The notes beneath the pieces were generated by a model, which ran no database searches, had not been told where the DNA came from, and was given only the letters and a program-made list of their open reading frames with translations. The translations under genes and the position numbers were made by a program. A DNA stretch of 64,000 nucleotides from Aspidiotus rigidus (taxonomy: Eukaryota; Arthropoda; Insecta; Hemiptera; Diaspididae), in the NCBI GenBank assembly GCA_035079385.1, contig JAVHKY010000001.1:10626501-10690500 (forward strand), given 5' to 3'. Shown piece by piece: positions 34,010-45,275 of the stretch. Each line of letters starts with the position of its first letter. Within the stretch, counting starts at the first letter, position 1.

Positions 34010-35663
34010 GTTACACCAATACATACATAGATCTTGATTTTATCGATATATCGATTGTATACTCGGCTGCTTCCGCTTGTTCGTCCCCATTCTTAGTCTA
34101 GCACGACTACAAGTCTAGAATACATATTTTAAGCTTACTCGCTTTCGGAGACGCATTTGCTCCGCTCGTTCACTCTCATTCTTGGCCTAGTATAAAAAGC
34201 CAATTACTTTGAGTCCAGTGAAGGATACCTCACAAATTTCCTGGGGAAGGTAGGTGAGAGATCAACTTGGATCTGAACTCGCAGATTACCAATAGACGGT
34301 AGGGGTGCCGGTAAAGGCATTAAAAAAGAAACCCAGACTGAAACTTGCGAACTTTCAATAACCAATGAAGACACAGTGAAGTCATCAACCAGTTTGAACT
34401 TCCTTGTGATGTCATAATTATGCGTGACGTCATTTGTCATCAGCTTAAATTCGCCTAGGACTTCACCAAGCGTGTGACTGCATGCCAGGCCTAGTTTATC
34501 TCTAATATAGCCAAGTGTGCTAAACCCTACTACAGGCTAGGCCTAGAGAGCTCAAACTTGAACTGCGACGTCATCAGCTTGACTTTGACTGTGACGTCAT
34601 CAAGCTCATGACGTCATTAGTTTGTGACGTCTCCAACATTCCTTTCTCATGACAGATTTAATACATTGTATATAAAGCCTAGTTTAGGCCTAGTAGTCTA
34701 GGAGGGTAGGCCATATAATTTTTTTTTCGATTTTTCTTTAGCTATATGAAATCAAGGTTTGAGGGGGGGGGGGGGTTCTCCATTAAACCAAGGGGATCAC
34801 GACACCCCAGTCCAGTATTAGCATAGGCAAATGCTACGCTTAGTTTAAAGCTGGTAGAGCTCAATAAACTGTATGCTAGGTCAGGGGAACTCAAACTCGA
34901 AGTAGAAAGATTTCGGGACCAGGTCGAAGGTTTGAGGATTTCAAATTCAACGGAGGGAGAGCGAATCCTGGCCTAATCTATGTATGCTATGCCTAGTTTA
35001 GCCTAGTATACAACCTCCTATATAATATGCAAAGCCATGGCCTAGTAGGTTGAAAAAGTTTCGTTTACGGTTGAAAAATTTTCACGTCTGAACCATAGAT
35101 TCGTGGAGGGTCGAACTTCAGAGGTCGGACTTTAGGAAATTTCTGCTTCTGGAGATCGGGAAGAATATTCAAGCTCTATGCCCATACAAAAGTGAGAGAA
35201 ATTGTTATCTCTAGGCATATGTATGATGAGAGGGATTTTGAAAAATGTTCGCGTGGAGCCGAATAAATAACGATCATTTTCAATGTCTTTTTTTTTTGGG
35301 GGGGGGGGGAGGCAAATTTCCTTGGAGTGGATTGGGTGATGAACTCGCTCGAACTTGGATTCACGGATTTTAAATAGGGACTCGCAAATTTCCAATGGAA
35401 GGCTGGGGTGCCGACAGAGACATTAAAAAGAGGAAACCCAGGACCAAATTTGCGATTTCTGGGTAGCGGATAAAGGAATACGTGTAGTGTAGACATCAAC
35501 CGGTTTCAACTCCAGTGTGATGTCATCATCATCATCCGTTGAATCTGCTTGAAACGTTATCAAGCTTGAAATATCATCAGTTCGTGATGTCATCTTCTTG
35601 AATGTGTTGTGATGTCATTAGTATGTGACATCAGCATAGAACGAATTCGAGTATCGTATAATG
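34010..35663. repeat. Dispersed degenerate repeat mosaic (CRE words, AACTCGCAGATTTCC, GCCTAGTATA)
   Basis: Contains repeated AACTCGCAGATTTCCAAT-like phrases with GAAGGNTGGGGTGCCG, several TGACGTCATCA words (34.42, 34.57, 34.59, 34.61 kb) and GCCTAGTTTA/GCCTAGTATAC words. The same three word classes occur together at 37.1-37.2 and (inverted) 55.3-55.8 kb. There are long G-runs at about 34.76 and 35.30 kb. It looks like an old, internally repetitive family rather than gene sequence. Confidence 0.5.
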
Positions 35664-37010
35664 TGTTACAGTTAAAACCCGAAATCAATAAATTCTAAAA
35701 TTCACTAGTCAAAACTAGTTGCCACAAATGACTTTAGTCAGAACTAGTTTTGACGAGTTAATTCTAGAATAAAAAAAATTGTTTGAATTCATCAGTAAAT
35801 TCTAGTCATGACTGAAATGAATTGAAATTGTTCGAGTTCAAAAGGTGATGGTGTTTCCAGACATACTTCGGCCAAATTGATAGATATTTGGTAGTTCTGT
35901 TCAACTTTGAGGATACGTAGCTCACACTGGGATAAAATATACGAAAAAGTTCTAAATTTTTCTTCCTTAATTCACACATTAAACCGCATATCATACGAAT
36001 TCGTCGGCCTATAAACGTTACAAGAGCAAATCTAACAGTGAGTGACTAATTGACGCACACCATTCAAATACAAACAATTAAGCTTTGTGAAAAACAAAAA
36101 TTCAAGGGTGTTGGAGGTTGGAGGCACTTTGTCTATGTAGGTAGCTTGCCTCCGTCTCCGATGAGGCGAAGATGGTGAGGATTTAAACCAAGATGTTGGA
36201 GGCTGGAGCATTTTGCCTCCGGAGGTACCTTGCTTCCACCTAGAGGCTTGGAGGTGCTTCCAAAGACCCTTTAGGAGGCACTTTTTTCAACAGTATTCTA
36301 TTCCTCGAAACCTCATTCAGCCACTTTGATGCTAGCGCTGCTCGGTTCGGAGAAAAGCCAAAGTTTTAAATACACCTTCTGAGTATCATCTGTCATCCGG
36401 CAACACTGGTAGGCCAATATGCTACATCTGGTCACACTGATCAACATTACAAGTGCCTTCGGAGGCGTCTCCAAAGACGTCTTCGGTTTCTTCGACAGTG
36501 CCTCTGGAGGCATTTTCTCCAATCTCAGTAATTGCGCTGGAGGCATTTGGAGGTACTTCCAGAGACATACTTTGGAGATCAGAAGACGCCTCCAAACGTG
36601 TCCACTGGAGGCAACCGGAGTCGGAGAGTCATTTTCTGTATTCGTTCCAGACGCCTCTAAAAAAAAATATGCCTTCAACACCCTTGATAAAAATGCAATT
36701 AGATTTGTACTAGGGAAGAAATTCATTTTACTGATTGGATTCACCCTTCTTGTTTTCACTAGTTAAAACTAGTGTTCCCCGACAATCATAATTTCTTCTC
36801 TATTTCACTTTTTACTCGTCAATTCTAGTTTTCACTAGTAAAAACTAGTTTTACCTGAAATTATTTAAGTTAAAACTAGCTCCAACGCTGAGGGTCACGG
36901 TAAATTCTAGAGTTAACTAGTCGAAACTAGTTCTGACTAAAGTCATTTGTGGCAACTAGTTTTGACTAGTGAATTTTAGAATTTACTGATTTCGGGTTTT
37001 AACTGTAACA
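35664..37010. mobile_element. Non-autonomous element with ~105-bp terminal inverted repeats rich in ACTAGT
   Basis: Both ends read TGTTACAGTTAAAACCCGAA inward, and about 105 bp of the two ends are near-identical inverted copies. They include TTCACTAGTCAAAACTAGTT and CACAAATGACTTTAGTCAGA. Internal ACTAGTNAAAACTAGT words are themselves palindromic and recur several times in the right half. I could not match a target duplication (flanks ATAATG and TATGTA). No transposase is present. A second element with GGAGGC words sits inside. Confidence 0.8.
36102..36687. mobile_element. hAT-like nested element with dense GGAGGC repeats
   Basis: Ends are TCAAGGGTGTTGGAGG and its inverse (GCCTTCAACACCCTTGA), similar to the CARGGGTG starts of hAT elements. 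Within it GGAGGC, TTGGAGG and TCCGGAGG words occur dozens of times in both orientations, concentrated towards both ends. AAAAAT occurs next to both ends but offset by a base, so the duplication is only suggestive. The open frames on both strands (up to 148 codons) arise from the short repeat and are not genes. Confidence 0.55.
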
Positions 37011-38099
37011 TATGTATTCTAAGCCTAGCATAGCCTAGTGTTACGTGGTATGCATAGGTATATGTTAGGCCTAGTTTACTGCTAGGTTAGCCTAATATAC
37101 TGTTTGCTACGACTGGGTAATTCGAACTCGGCTTCGCAGATTTCTAGTTAGGTCGACGTGTCGACGATTCGTCCTTGAAAGGGCGGCAACTCGCCTCGCG
37201 GATTTCCAATTATAGTGAGGTAGGTGGTAGGGTACCGGTGAAGAAAGCCAAAATTTGTAGCTCTAAACCTATAAAAAAGTGAGTGAGAGAAATTTGTATC
37301 TAAAGGCCATGTATAATGAAGGGAGCTCTAAGCTCAAAGCTTGTAGAGAAATAATTATGTTGCCAGAAAAAAACCTCGATTTTTTATAATCTTCGAAAAA
37401 GCCAACAGTACTGGGATTAAAAATACAAAAATTTATCCTTTTCTTGTCGCAGGTCACATTTTACCTTTTGGTGGCTTGTATGTTTGCACATTAGCGCTTC
37501 TGTCGTTGAAGTTAGAAGCTTAAATAAGCGCGGTGACAATACGTGTTGTAGATTTTATTATCATTCTGTAGTGGTATTTATCATGCAGCGATCAATCAGT
37601 AACGTGCATCAGTATGTCGGACAAGGATAATTTTGTACTGTATAAGTGAACTTTGTAGCGGTGAGGCTGTGTGCTTCTTGTATTTTAATCATTGAAGTAT
37701 GGTATTGACTGTGTAAGATTTTCTTTATTGGGTCGTGCGAACGGAGTTCGATTTTCTTCGCTGATTTTGTGCGGTTTTGTAAAAAAAAAAAAAAATTTAT
37801 ACATTATATTTAATTAAACATGTCCCGTAAAATCGTTTCTCGTATTAATCAAAGTACTAGGATACCTTTGGTGATAGAGTGCTATTAACGGGGTCTGGAA
37901 AGATACGCTGAACATGCACTGAATAAAACTCAAGATCGTTCCAACCCTAGCGGACTTCTCTGCAAACTACCACAAGATTTAGGGTCTCCATGATAGTGTA
38001 CGTTTTTTGGTGAGTGGTGGTCTAAATCCAATTGAAATCTGAACAATCCATACGTGTATAGGAGCGCCCCCATGAAATTTAATTTTGCACGTTTTTGCA
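37011..38099. other. Non-coding, partly dispersed-repeat sequence
   Basis: The first 250 bases carry GCCTAGTATA and CTCGCGGATTTCCAATTATA words of the dispersed mosaic. The rest has no recognisable gene or repeat; a poly(A) run lies near 37.78 kb. Confidence 0.4.
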
Positions 38100-38705
38100 G
38101 GTTTTGCGTTCATGGACAAATTTAATACTTTCAAAGGATTTGGCTTGCGGTAATTTTGGTGGTCATCTTCGGTCATTATGATCAATTTTAGCCGTTTATA
38201 CCTTATTTTGAAGATTTTTGGTAAATTTTAGTCGTTGTTTCTTTTTCTGAGTGAATTATGGTCAATTTCGGTCGTTTGTCGATCGAGTTTCAACTTTCTG
38301 GTCAATTTTTATTGTGTTGTGGCCATCTTCAGTTATTCTTCGTCATTCTTTGGTCAATTTTGTAAATTTTTGGTTAATTTCAATTAATTTTGGTCATTTC
38401 CTTTTTTTTTTTTTTTTTTTTTTTTGATAATTTTTTTATTACAATTATGTTGTTGTTTTTCATTCCATTCTGCTCGATTTTCGAAGTTTTGGGATAATTG
38501 TCATTTACTGGTTATCGTGATTTGGTCGTTTTACGGCATGTTCATTGTTTTGAAGTCAATTCTGGTGGTTTTTTGGTCGATTTTGGTAATATGTGTACCT
38601 TTTTTGGCCCTAATAGACCGCATGTATTTAGATTTTTATTGCACGTTCTTGATTTTTGTTGCAGATTTTTATTGCATTTTTTAATGTTTTTACTACAGGT
38701 TTGAC
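38100..38705. repeat. Degenerate short-period array of TTTTGGTCAATTTTGGTC words
   Basis: GGTCAATTTT, GGTCGTTT and GGTAAATTTTAGTC words recur at irregular ~20-40-bp steps, with a long T-run near 38.41 kb. The same type of word (GGTCAAAATGGTC) is the core of the tandem repeat at 10.8-11.3 kb, which may be a related family. Plus-strand open frames rich in Phe, Leu and Val here come from the T-rich repeat. Confidence 0.5.
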
Positions 38706-40929
38706 CCAATTTTCACTGCACGAAAATCCCAACTCCAACTATATTACATTTCGAGAGACACAATTTTCATGTCGTGTCCATAACTCTGTAATGTACTGGG
38801 AATGAGACAAAGAAGAAAAAATGTTTTTAGGGTCGGCGCGCAAAAACTGGTTTATCCTGAGACCCATTCACTAACTGACGTTGAGCTTTTTTGAAAGTGG
38901 TGAAAACTAATTACTCGAGCTCCTGATTCTCAAATTCTTTTGGTCTTGTCAATTTTTCAAAAGAAAACCTGTTCTCTGTGGCTGAAGACGCCTAATATAA
39001 GCACATTATAGAACTAACTACGAGCTTTGCCACCAAAATAGGCATACTGCTAGTATAGCAAAGCGTAGCTCCCCTAGTTTGCCTGAATAGTCTAATGTAG
39101 GTCTAATATAAGCGTGTTATGTAAATTTTCTTTTAATCATTGCACACTCTGAGAGTCTCCTGAACTAGCAACGTTCCATTTTTCCGCGTAGATTTCACTA
39201 GAAGGAACTACGGTATTTTTTACAATCGTTCACATACATTCGTTCCCACGTTGAAAATCGCTATTTCTACAACTTTCAACCCCTCCACCCTTTACTTCAC
39301 TATATCATAAAGCGCAGGAAGCGCAGTAGGTAATAATTTTCGAAAGAATTAAATCCGTAAAATATTCCAGTCGGGGTTAAATTCTCGATTTCCGCTGGAA
39401 CAAGATCATCAGTAACAGCACGAAAATCACACATGTACGAGAGGCGATCTTGCCACTTAACCTGGGATTCTTTCCGCTAGCTCCCGTTTGCCACGAGCAC
39501 TCTCGTAGGTACGCGGTCTTCTTCTCCTCTTCACTCGTCCCTAAACTTTCACGGAAGCACGTCTGTAGTCTCGTATTCTAACGTAAATTTTCCTTGAACT
39601 CTTGCACTATAGAAGGTACGTACGTACGTATCCACTCGACTAAAATAGACTGCTTCACCTAGTCACCCGAACACATTGGCTAAAGTTTCGTTCGCTCAGT
39701 AGGGCTTCAATTAAGTTTTGTGCAACCCCAACCTCTCGCTCTAGCTCACTCTTGCACATTCGCATTACACATGTGCGCGCGGACGACGAGAAAAATATAT
39801 ATTGTCGTAAAAACACGCTTAACCGTAATAGACGTAAATCGTCGACACGAAACTATTTCTATACTTCTCGTTCACCTTAGGTGCAGAGCACACCTCCTTC
39901 GATACGACGTCCTGTACCGGATTGCGCGCGAATGACGAATAAATTTGCACCTATTTTACAATTGTCGGGAAAACGCACACTTCTCGAACGCGTCGGGTCC
40001 TCTCGTTTATATATTCTCGTTCGTTTATTCATTTATTCAGTCGTTTGTTTCGTTCACGTACCTATAATAGGCTTTTAATACTAATACGCGTATAGCTAGG
40101 GTTCCGGCGATAAATTTTTCACGCGCGTTCGTTCGCTTTGCCCCGCGCACTCCATACCTCTTTTTCAGTCTCGCGAAATTAATGAATAAAACGATCGTCG
40201 CAGTCCTGATGGAAAAGCGTCGCGTATATGCCACGTGGTACCAGGATGCCATGCCGCCGCCTTCGCTTCTTGCTCTTCACGTCGTTGGCGCGCCCTCAAA
40301 ATCGTAATGCATATCGAGTAATCACCGTCACCGTCGATTCAAAAGTAACAAATTTCCGACGCTGTCAAACCGTATATACGGTCGTATACCCACGGCTATA
40401 CGCACTGCACTATTTATGGCTCGTTCTCGTAGGGGTCAATCGGCTGTTTGATCGGTCAATCGCTATCAATTAATTATATACGGGTACTTTTATAGTGTGA
40501 AAAGCTTCATTGTTAATTAGACGATATTCCCAATTCATTTTATAAGCAAGCATTCTAATTTCGAAATCGGAACGCAGGAAAACTTTAGCTTTTATGATGA
40601 GGTGAGCGGAAAACCGTTCTTTTTTGTTTTTGTTTTTTTTTTCCTTTTCACGAGGTAGAATTATAAATAAAAACGATGAAAAATGGAGTCGTTCAATTTT
40701 CGTGAGACAAAAGAGTGCGAAATTCAGCGTACTGTGTGATGAAAGCATGGAATACAAACCACTCGTTCGGACACGGCACGCTCCTACATCTCGCAGACAC
40801 AGGGTCTTGGTTTGAGTTTGAGATTGGTGTAATACCGCTGGACTCTACATTTCTCCACCGTACCAGATAAATACGATTTTATTAAAGAGAGATTCGAGAG
40901 AAGAGAAGTTAGGAAAATACGAAAAACAC
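38706..40929. other. Non-coding stretch, CG-richer part, no gene recognised
   Basis: 39.4-40.5 kb is richer in CG dinucleotides and has many short overlapping open frames on both strands, none with a recognisable family. It could include regulatory or untranslated sequence; nothing decisive is visible. A (GTAC)n tract (GGTACGTACGTACGTA) lies near 39.61 kb. Confidence 0.4.
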
Positions 40930-41275
40930 TCAAGTTCCTGTTCCTAGGACCTCAGACTCGCCCCTGTCAGGACTCAGAGCTCAAAACTCTTTCCTAATCC
41001 TCCCCATCATATATAAGGCTCAAAGAAGAAAATCGACTCATCTATCTGAGAGTTCAGAAGTCAAAAATCCCTACCTATTTCATACATGACTCAAAGATAG
41101 AAATTTTTGCAAGTCACCTCTAGGATGTAGGAGCTCAACCCTCCTGGTCTCCATATGGCTTGAAAGTAAAAATTTTCTTGAAGTCGGACTCGTCTGGTTA
41201 AAGATTCTCAGCTCGAAAATTCCCTATCATAGCTAAAGCTCGAAGGTAAGATTTTGTCAAGTCCTTCTCTTCATA
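40930..41275. repeat. Degenerate ~72-80-bp tandem repeat, about 4.5 units
   Basis: Each unit holds CTCAGAGCTCAAAA, then TCCCTANC, ATATNNGGCTCAAAG and GAAAATTTTNTCAAGTC. Unit starts are near 40.97, 41.05, 41.13 and 41.20 kb. Units differ at many positions; the array is old. Confidence 0.55.
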
Positions 41276-41629
41276 CATATGGTGTATGGATTTAAGCAAA
41301 CTACATTTTTACGCTAAGACTCGACTCTCGCTGTTGATTTTTTCAGAATATTCAGATACAGTCTTACATTTACGCTATAGGCACTCCTTTACAATATTTC
41401 TACGGGCATGTAATATAGCTAGAAGAGATGGAAATAACTGGGTGGTAAGAATAACTTTTTGGTTTTTTAAAGGGAAATATATAAGTGCACGCCTCATAAA
41501 ATTATATTGACTGCCAGTTCCCCTCCCGCCATAGAAAAAAACTGACACGACGTTGAAACCATGACGAACGCCATAAATGCACGCCAGGACTGGCACACGA
41601 CCCGTATTTCGAAAGAAGATGATTTTGCT

Positions 41630-41755
41630 GCATTTATTGTGAGGAACTCCAGCCAGGATGGGCTTGACAGTAGAGACTGCCTCCCCATAATAAACCTCAA
41701 ACTCCTTATGAGTGAGATATGACTGTTGATGGAGGTGTTTTCCCAGTTGTTCCAC
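41630..41755 (-). pseudogene. Scrap of a Jockey-like LINE reverse transcriptase
   Basis: The minus strand encodes SYLTHKEFEVYYGEAVSTVK followed by PILAGVPHNK. The order SYL-T-x-R/K-x-F-x-V ... G ... S-x-x-x-P-I-x-A-G-V-P is typical of Jockey-group reverse transcriptases just before the SPL motif, where an intact element would read GVPQGS. Homology stops there. The rest of the 126-codon frame is not recognisable, and the overlapping plus strand has a different 90-codon frame. A small, dead fragment. Confidence 0.45.
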
Positions 41756-41859
41756 CCCGGAGGAGTCAGTCGAGTCAGTTGGTTAATGCATTGGATTTCG
41801 AGCACTGTCGTGAGATCTTTACTGGTTGGTAAAATACTGAGGTTCGTCGTCGAAATAAG

Positions 41860-42132
41860 ATGATTCGGCAGAAGTATGATGCCAAGGGGATGCGCGGTAG
41901 TTATATGGATCAGTGCAATAGCCGCGGACGTTTCATTATTGACTGGTATTCAAGAGTTCGCCATTTTGACAATATTCGCACTTCTGATCCTTCCCGTGAT
42001 TTGCTAATTCCACTCTTCCTTTTCGCAGGCCCTTTTTGGCAAGCAAGGTTCTTGATGGAGTCTAACCTTCAGGCCCATTTGGAGCTTCCTTTCGATCTTC
42101 AGGAAACTTTTCACGCTGCACATGTCAAGTGA
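41860..42132 (+). CDS. Unrecognised open frame, possibly transposon-derived
   Basis: A 90-codon frame (starts MIRQKYDAKGMRGSYMDQ, ends QETFHAAHVK) that extends upstream in frame past one stop for about 30 more plausible residues. Composition is protein-like and not low-complexity, unlike most frames here. I do not recognise the family. It sits just beyond the Jockey-like scrap on the opposite strand and before tandem repeats, so an origin in a decayed mobile element is likely. It may equally be chance. Confidence 0.25.
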   Translation: MIRQKYDAKGMRGSYMDQCNSRGRFIIDWYSRVRHFDNIRTSDPSRDLLIPLFLFAGPFWQARFLMESNLQAHLELPFDLQETFHAAHVK

Positions 42133-42419
42133 TAGGCGGATGTTAATTTCGACTCTTCTCGGCGTTCGTCATTATGAAGGCAAGTACCATGTATTCTTGA
42201 ACTCAGATTTATTCAAGAAGCAGTTGGGCTTAGCTGTAGTAAATTATTTGAAAACTTATATTTGTTAATTGCATTAATGTGTATCAATATTGTAATGCCT
42301 TTATGAAATATTATGGTGATGGTAAAAAGAAAAAAAAAACTCCACTTGGAATGCTGCCTTGAGGTTTGTGCTGACTTGTCAATAACCAAAGCATTCCATT
42401 ATCTTCTTTCCTGTGGTGT

Positions 42420-42600
42420 TTTTGTCCTCCTCAATGGATCTTGAGTGTTTTGATTTTGTGTGCACAACTTGTATCAAGATATGTGCACTACTTACTTTGT
42501 GTATTTGTCCGTTTCAGAGGATTTCCAGTGTTTTGGATCTTGAGTGCACAACTTATATGAGGATGTGTGCACTACTTACTTCGTTTTTATCCGTGTAATA
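42420..42600. repeat. Two-copy tandem duplication, ~95-bp unit
   Basis: GGATCTTGAGTG, GTGCACAACTTGTAT and ATGTGCACTACTTACTT appear twice in the same order (first about 42.43-42.51, second about 42.53-42.60 kb). Identity is high enough that the duplication is probably more recent than the neighbouring arrays. Confidence 0.7.
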
Positions 42601-42769
42601 CATTTCTTAGGCGTGTCAATTTTGTTTCCTTGACGTGTTATCGATAGGCGGGAAATTTCGTTGTTTGAGGCGTGCGATTAAATGTATGCCTTTTTTAAAT
42701 AGAAAAAAAAATTAGGGAAGACAAAACACAAGATGGCTAGATGAAATTACATCACTGCTAACCCATAAA

Positions 42770-44640
42770 ATGTATCACCGAGTGGCTCAGTGCAGACCTG
42801 AGTGGCAGAGATTGAGACCGGCTTTCGCCAGCCGATAGAGTGACGTTTCAGGGAAGCTCGTCTTCCGTTGTCAACTCGCGGTGAGAGACTGTGTAGGTCC
42901 CCCCGATACCACGGAGTCAAACGAATGTTCAAAAATTCTCGTGGTTTCTCACAAAGACGTAAATGACGCCTTGCAGTTCTCTATTTTGTGATAAACCACG
43001 AGTATTTCCGTGCAATCATCCGCCTCTATCAAACGTGGGGCCCTAACTGTTCTCTCACCTCGAGCTGCCAACAGAAGATGAGCTTCACAGTATCATTCGC
43101 GCCTTTATGAGAAACCGCAAGAATATCCGCGCATTCGTTTGCCTCTTTGGTATTAGGGGCCCCATCCATTCTCTCACCGCGAGCTTCACGGCATCATTGC
43201 CTCCTCTGCGTGAAACCACAGGCCCCAGAGATCACCACAATTTCTCCAGAATGAAAAATCAAAAATTTTTTTCATTCTGCAGTAAAATTGTTGATTCGAG
43301 GGATGGAAGGATCGACAAATTCGTCTTCCCTTGAGTGTTCGCGTTGAGATCGACTAGGGCTCTGCGTATGATAAAAGTGAGAAAAAATGCAAAAACTCTC
43401 ATTGTTTCAGGCAAAGGAGATTTCTGTTGCGTGCCCACGATGAATGCCCCACATATGATTGAAGCGCGCTAGAGTGCAAAAACTTCTTGATTCAGGCAAT
43501 GGGAGGTATGATACCGCGAATTTAGTCTTGCTCGTGATGAGAAATCAGCTACAGTTCAGTATTTGATTGAGGTAGACGAATGCCTGGAATTACTCTGGGC
43601 TTCACCCGCTGAAGGGAATGATGTCTTTAAGATTGTCTTCTGTTATGAGCTTGCGGTAAGAGAACGGATAGAGGCCCCTCTTTGACAGAGACGGGCAAAT
43701 TCACAAAAAATCCCGTAGTTCTACACAAAGGTGGCAAGGTTACCATGAAGCCTGTCTTCGGTCATGAGCTTGCGGTGGGAGATCGGGTAGGACCCCCTCT
43801 TCAATAGAGGCGGATAAATCCGAAACATTTCCCGTGGAGGCACGCGAAGTAGGGAAGGTTATCAGGAAGATTGTTGTCTGCCATGAGCTCACGGTGAGAA
43901 ACCAGTTGGAGCTCCGTGTTTGATCTAATTGGGTGAGTACGTGAAAATTCTCGTTGTTTCAGGCAATGGAGAAAAACATACCGCGAAGATCTCGTCCCAG
44001 CGTGACCTCGCAAGGAGAAAACTGTAACTGCCCCGTTTCATCTAAGCAGGTGAGTTCAAGAAAATTCTCGTTTTGTCAGCCAGTGCAGAGAAGGATACCC
44101 CGAGACCGTCGTTCGTTAAGCTTCCCGTAGGCCCTGTGTTCGATCCTTCAAGTGTCTTCACGCAAAATTTTACAGATTCACCCGCCTGTATTGAACAGGG
44201 GGTCCTACCCGATCTACCACCGCGAGCTCATGACCGAAGACAGACTTCAGAGTAACATTGCCACCTTTGCGTGAAACAACGAGATTTTTTGTGAATTTAC
44301 CCGCCCGATTACGGGGCCTGTTCAATCTCTCACCGTGAGCTCATAACGGAAGACGAGCTTCCCGGTATCAGCACTCCCTCCCTCGCGTGAACGTATGAGA
44401 ATTTTTCTCGCATCCGCCTACCTCTGTCGAACACGGGGCCTTGATCGTTCTCTTACCGCGAGCATGTAATGGAAAACGAAGTCGCCGCTATCATTCTCTC
44501 CTTGGCAAGAAACAACAGGAGTTTTTGCGGGAGCACTCGCCTTGATGATACACGGAGCCTCAGTCGATCTCTTACCGCGAGCATGTAATGGAAAACGAAG
44601 TCGTCTGTACCATTCTCTCCTTAATTCGCCCGAAACAATT
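42770..44640. repeat. Satellite-like array, ~119-bp unit in alternating orientation
   Basis: The phrase GAGCTCGCGGTGAGAGA or its inverse recurs about every 115-123 bp, roughly fifteen times. Forward units occur near 42.88, then about 43.34-44.13 kb; inverted units near 43.05-43.17 and 44.21-44.57 kb. Other conserved words in a unit are a GGGGCCCC-like segment, a GAGGCGGGTGAATTC-like segment and AAAATTCTCGTTGTTTCA. The last two inverted units share a 30-bp exact stretch starting ACCGCGAGCATGTAATGG. No coding sequence; open frames in it are by-products. Confidence 0.85.
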
Positions 44641-44680
44641 TTTCATTTTGGAGATCATCTATAGGGCCATTTCAGTATTT

Positions 44681-44970
44681 TTCTCGGACTCGGCGCTAAA
44701 TTTTACTTCGGGATTGAAAACAACTTTCGAAGATTACGCAATTTTTCATCTTAGAGGAATTTTGATTCTCTTAGAGCCCATCAACCCATTTTGGTGCTCC
44801 GAAGAGCTTTTCAAGCATTTTTTTCGGACTCAGCGCGAAATTCCACATACAAATCGAATTGTACAATTCAAAAGTTTGAACGATTTTCCAACTTGGGGGA
44901 ATTTTGACCCTTTTTGGGCCTATTAACCCATTTTGGTGCTTCTTAGGATTTTGTAACTATTTTCTCGTAA
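44681..44970. repeat. Two-copy ~145-bp tandem duplication
   Basis: Both copies run TTTTCGGACTCGGCGC-like start, AATTTTGA, GGGCCTATTAACCCATTTTG, GTGCT. The copies are well diverged. It directly follows the ~119-bp satellite but does not share its words. Confidence 0.65.
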
Positions 44971-45275
44971 TTCACTTGAGAAACAATAATTTGATTAATA
45001 AAATTTTCGAAATTCAGCTCAATACTGTAAATTAATTAATTTGCAGCCCTATTTTGGGAACCCTGGCGAATTGGTGAATTTTAGGCACCTTTTGATCCAT
45101 AACTCGGCTCAGAAAAGTCGTAGAGACTTCATATTTGGCGCAAATTAAAGATAAAATTGGGATACAAATTTCGTACATTTGAATTATACGTCTAATGTTT
45201 CGCGTTTTTGCGCTACAACAAATTTAGTCCAAATCCCCATTCAACTGTTAACATCATTTTGGACCACCCAGTATA
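44971..45275. mobile_element. Possible terminus of a mariner-like or related repeat
   Basis: The segment ends TTTTGGACCACCCAGTATAG, which on the minus strand starts TATACTGGGTGGTCCAAAA. Many insect and other animal transposable elements begin with TACAGGGTGNNCCAAAA-type ends. I see no matching left end, so the element is truncated or the match is fortuitous. Confidence 0.3.

Noticed and set aside
36313..36759. 148-codon and 115-codon frames on opposite strands
   Set aside because: Both arise from the GGAGGC short repeat of the hAT-like element and have no independent support.
42770..44640. CRISPR-like regular spacing
   Set aside because: Whole ~119-bp units are similar rather than short repeats with unique spacers, and orientation flips; this is a eukaryotic satellite-type array.
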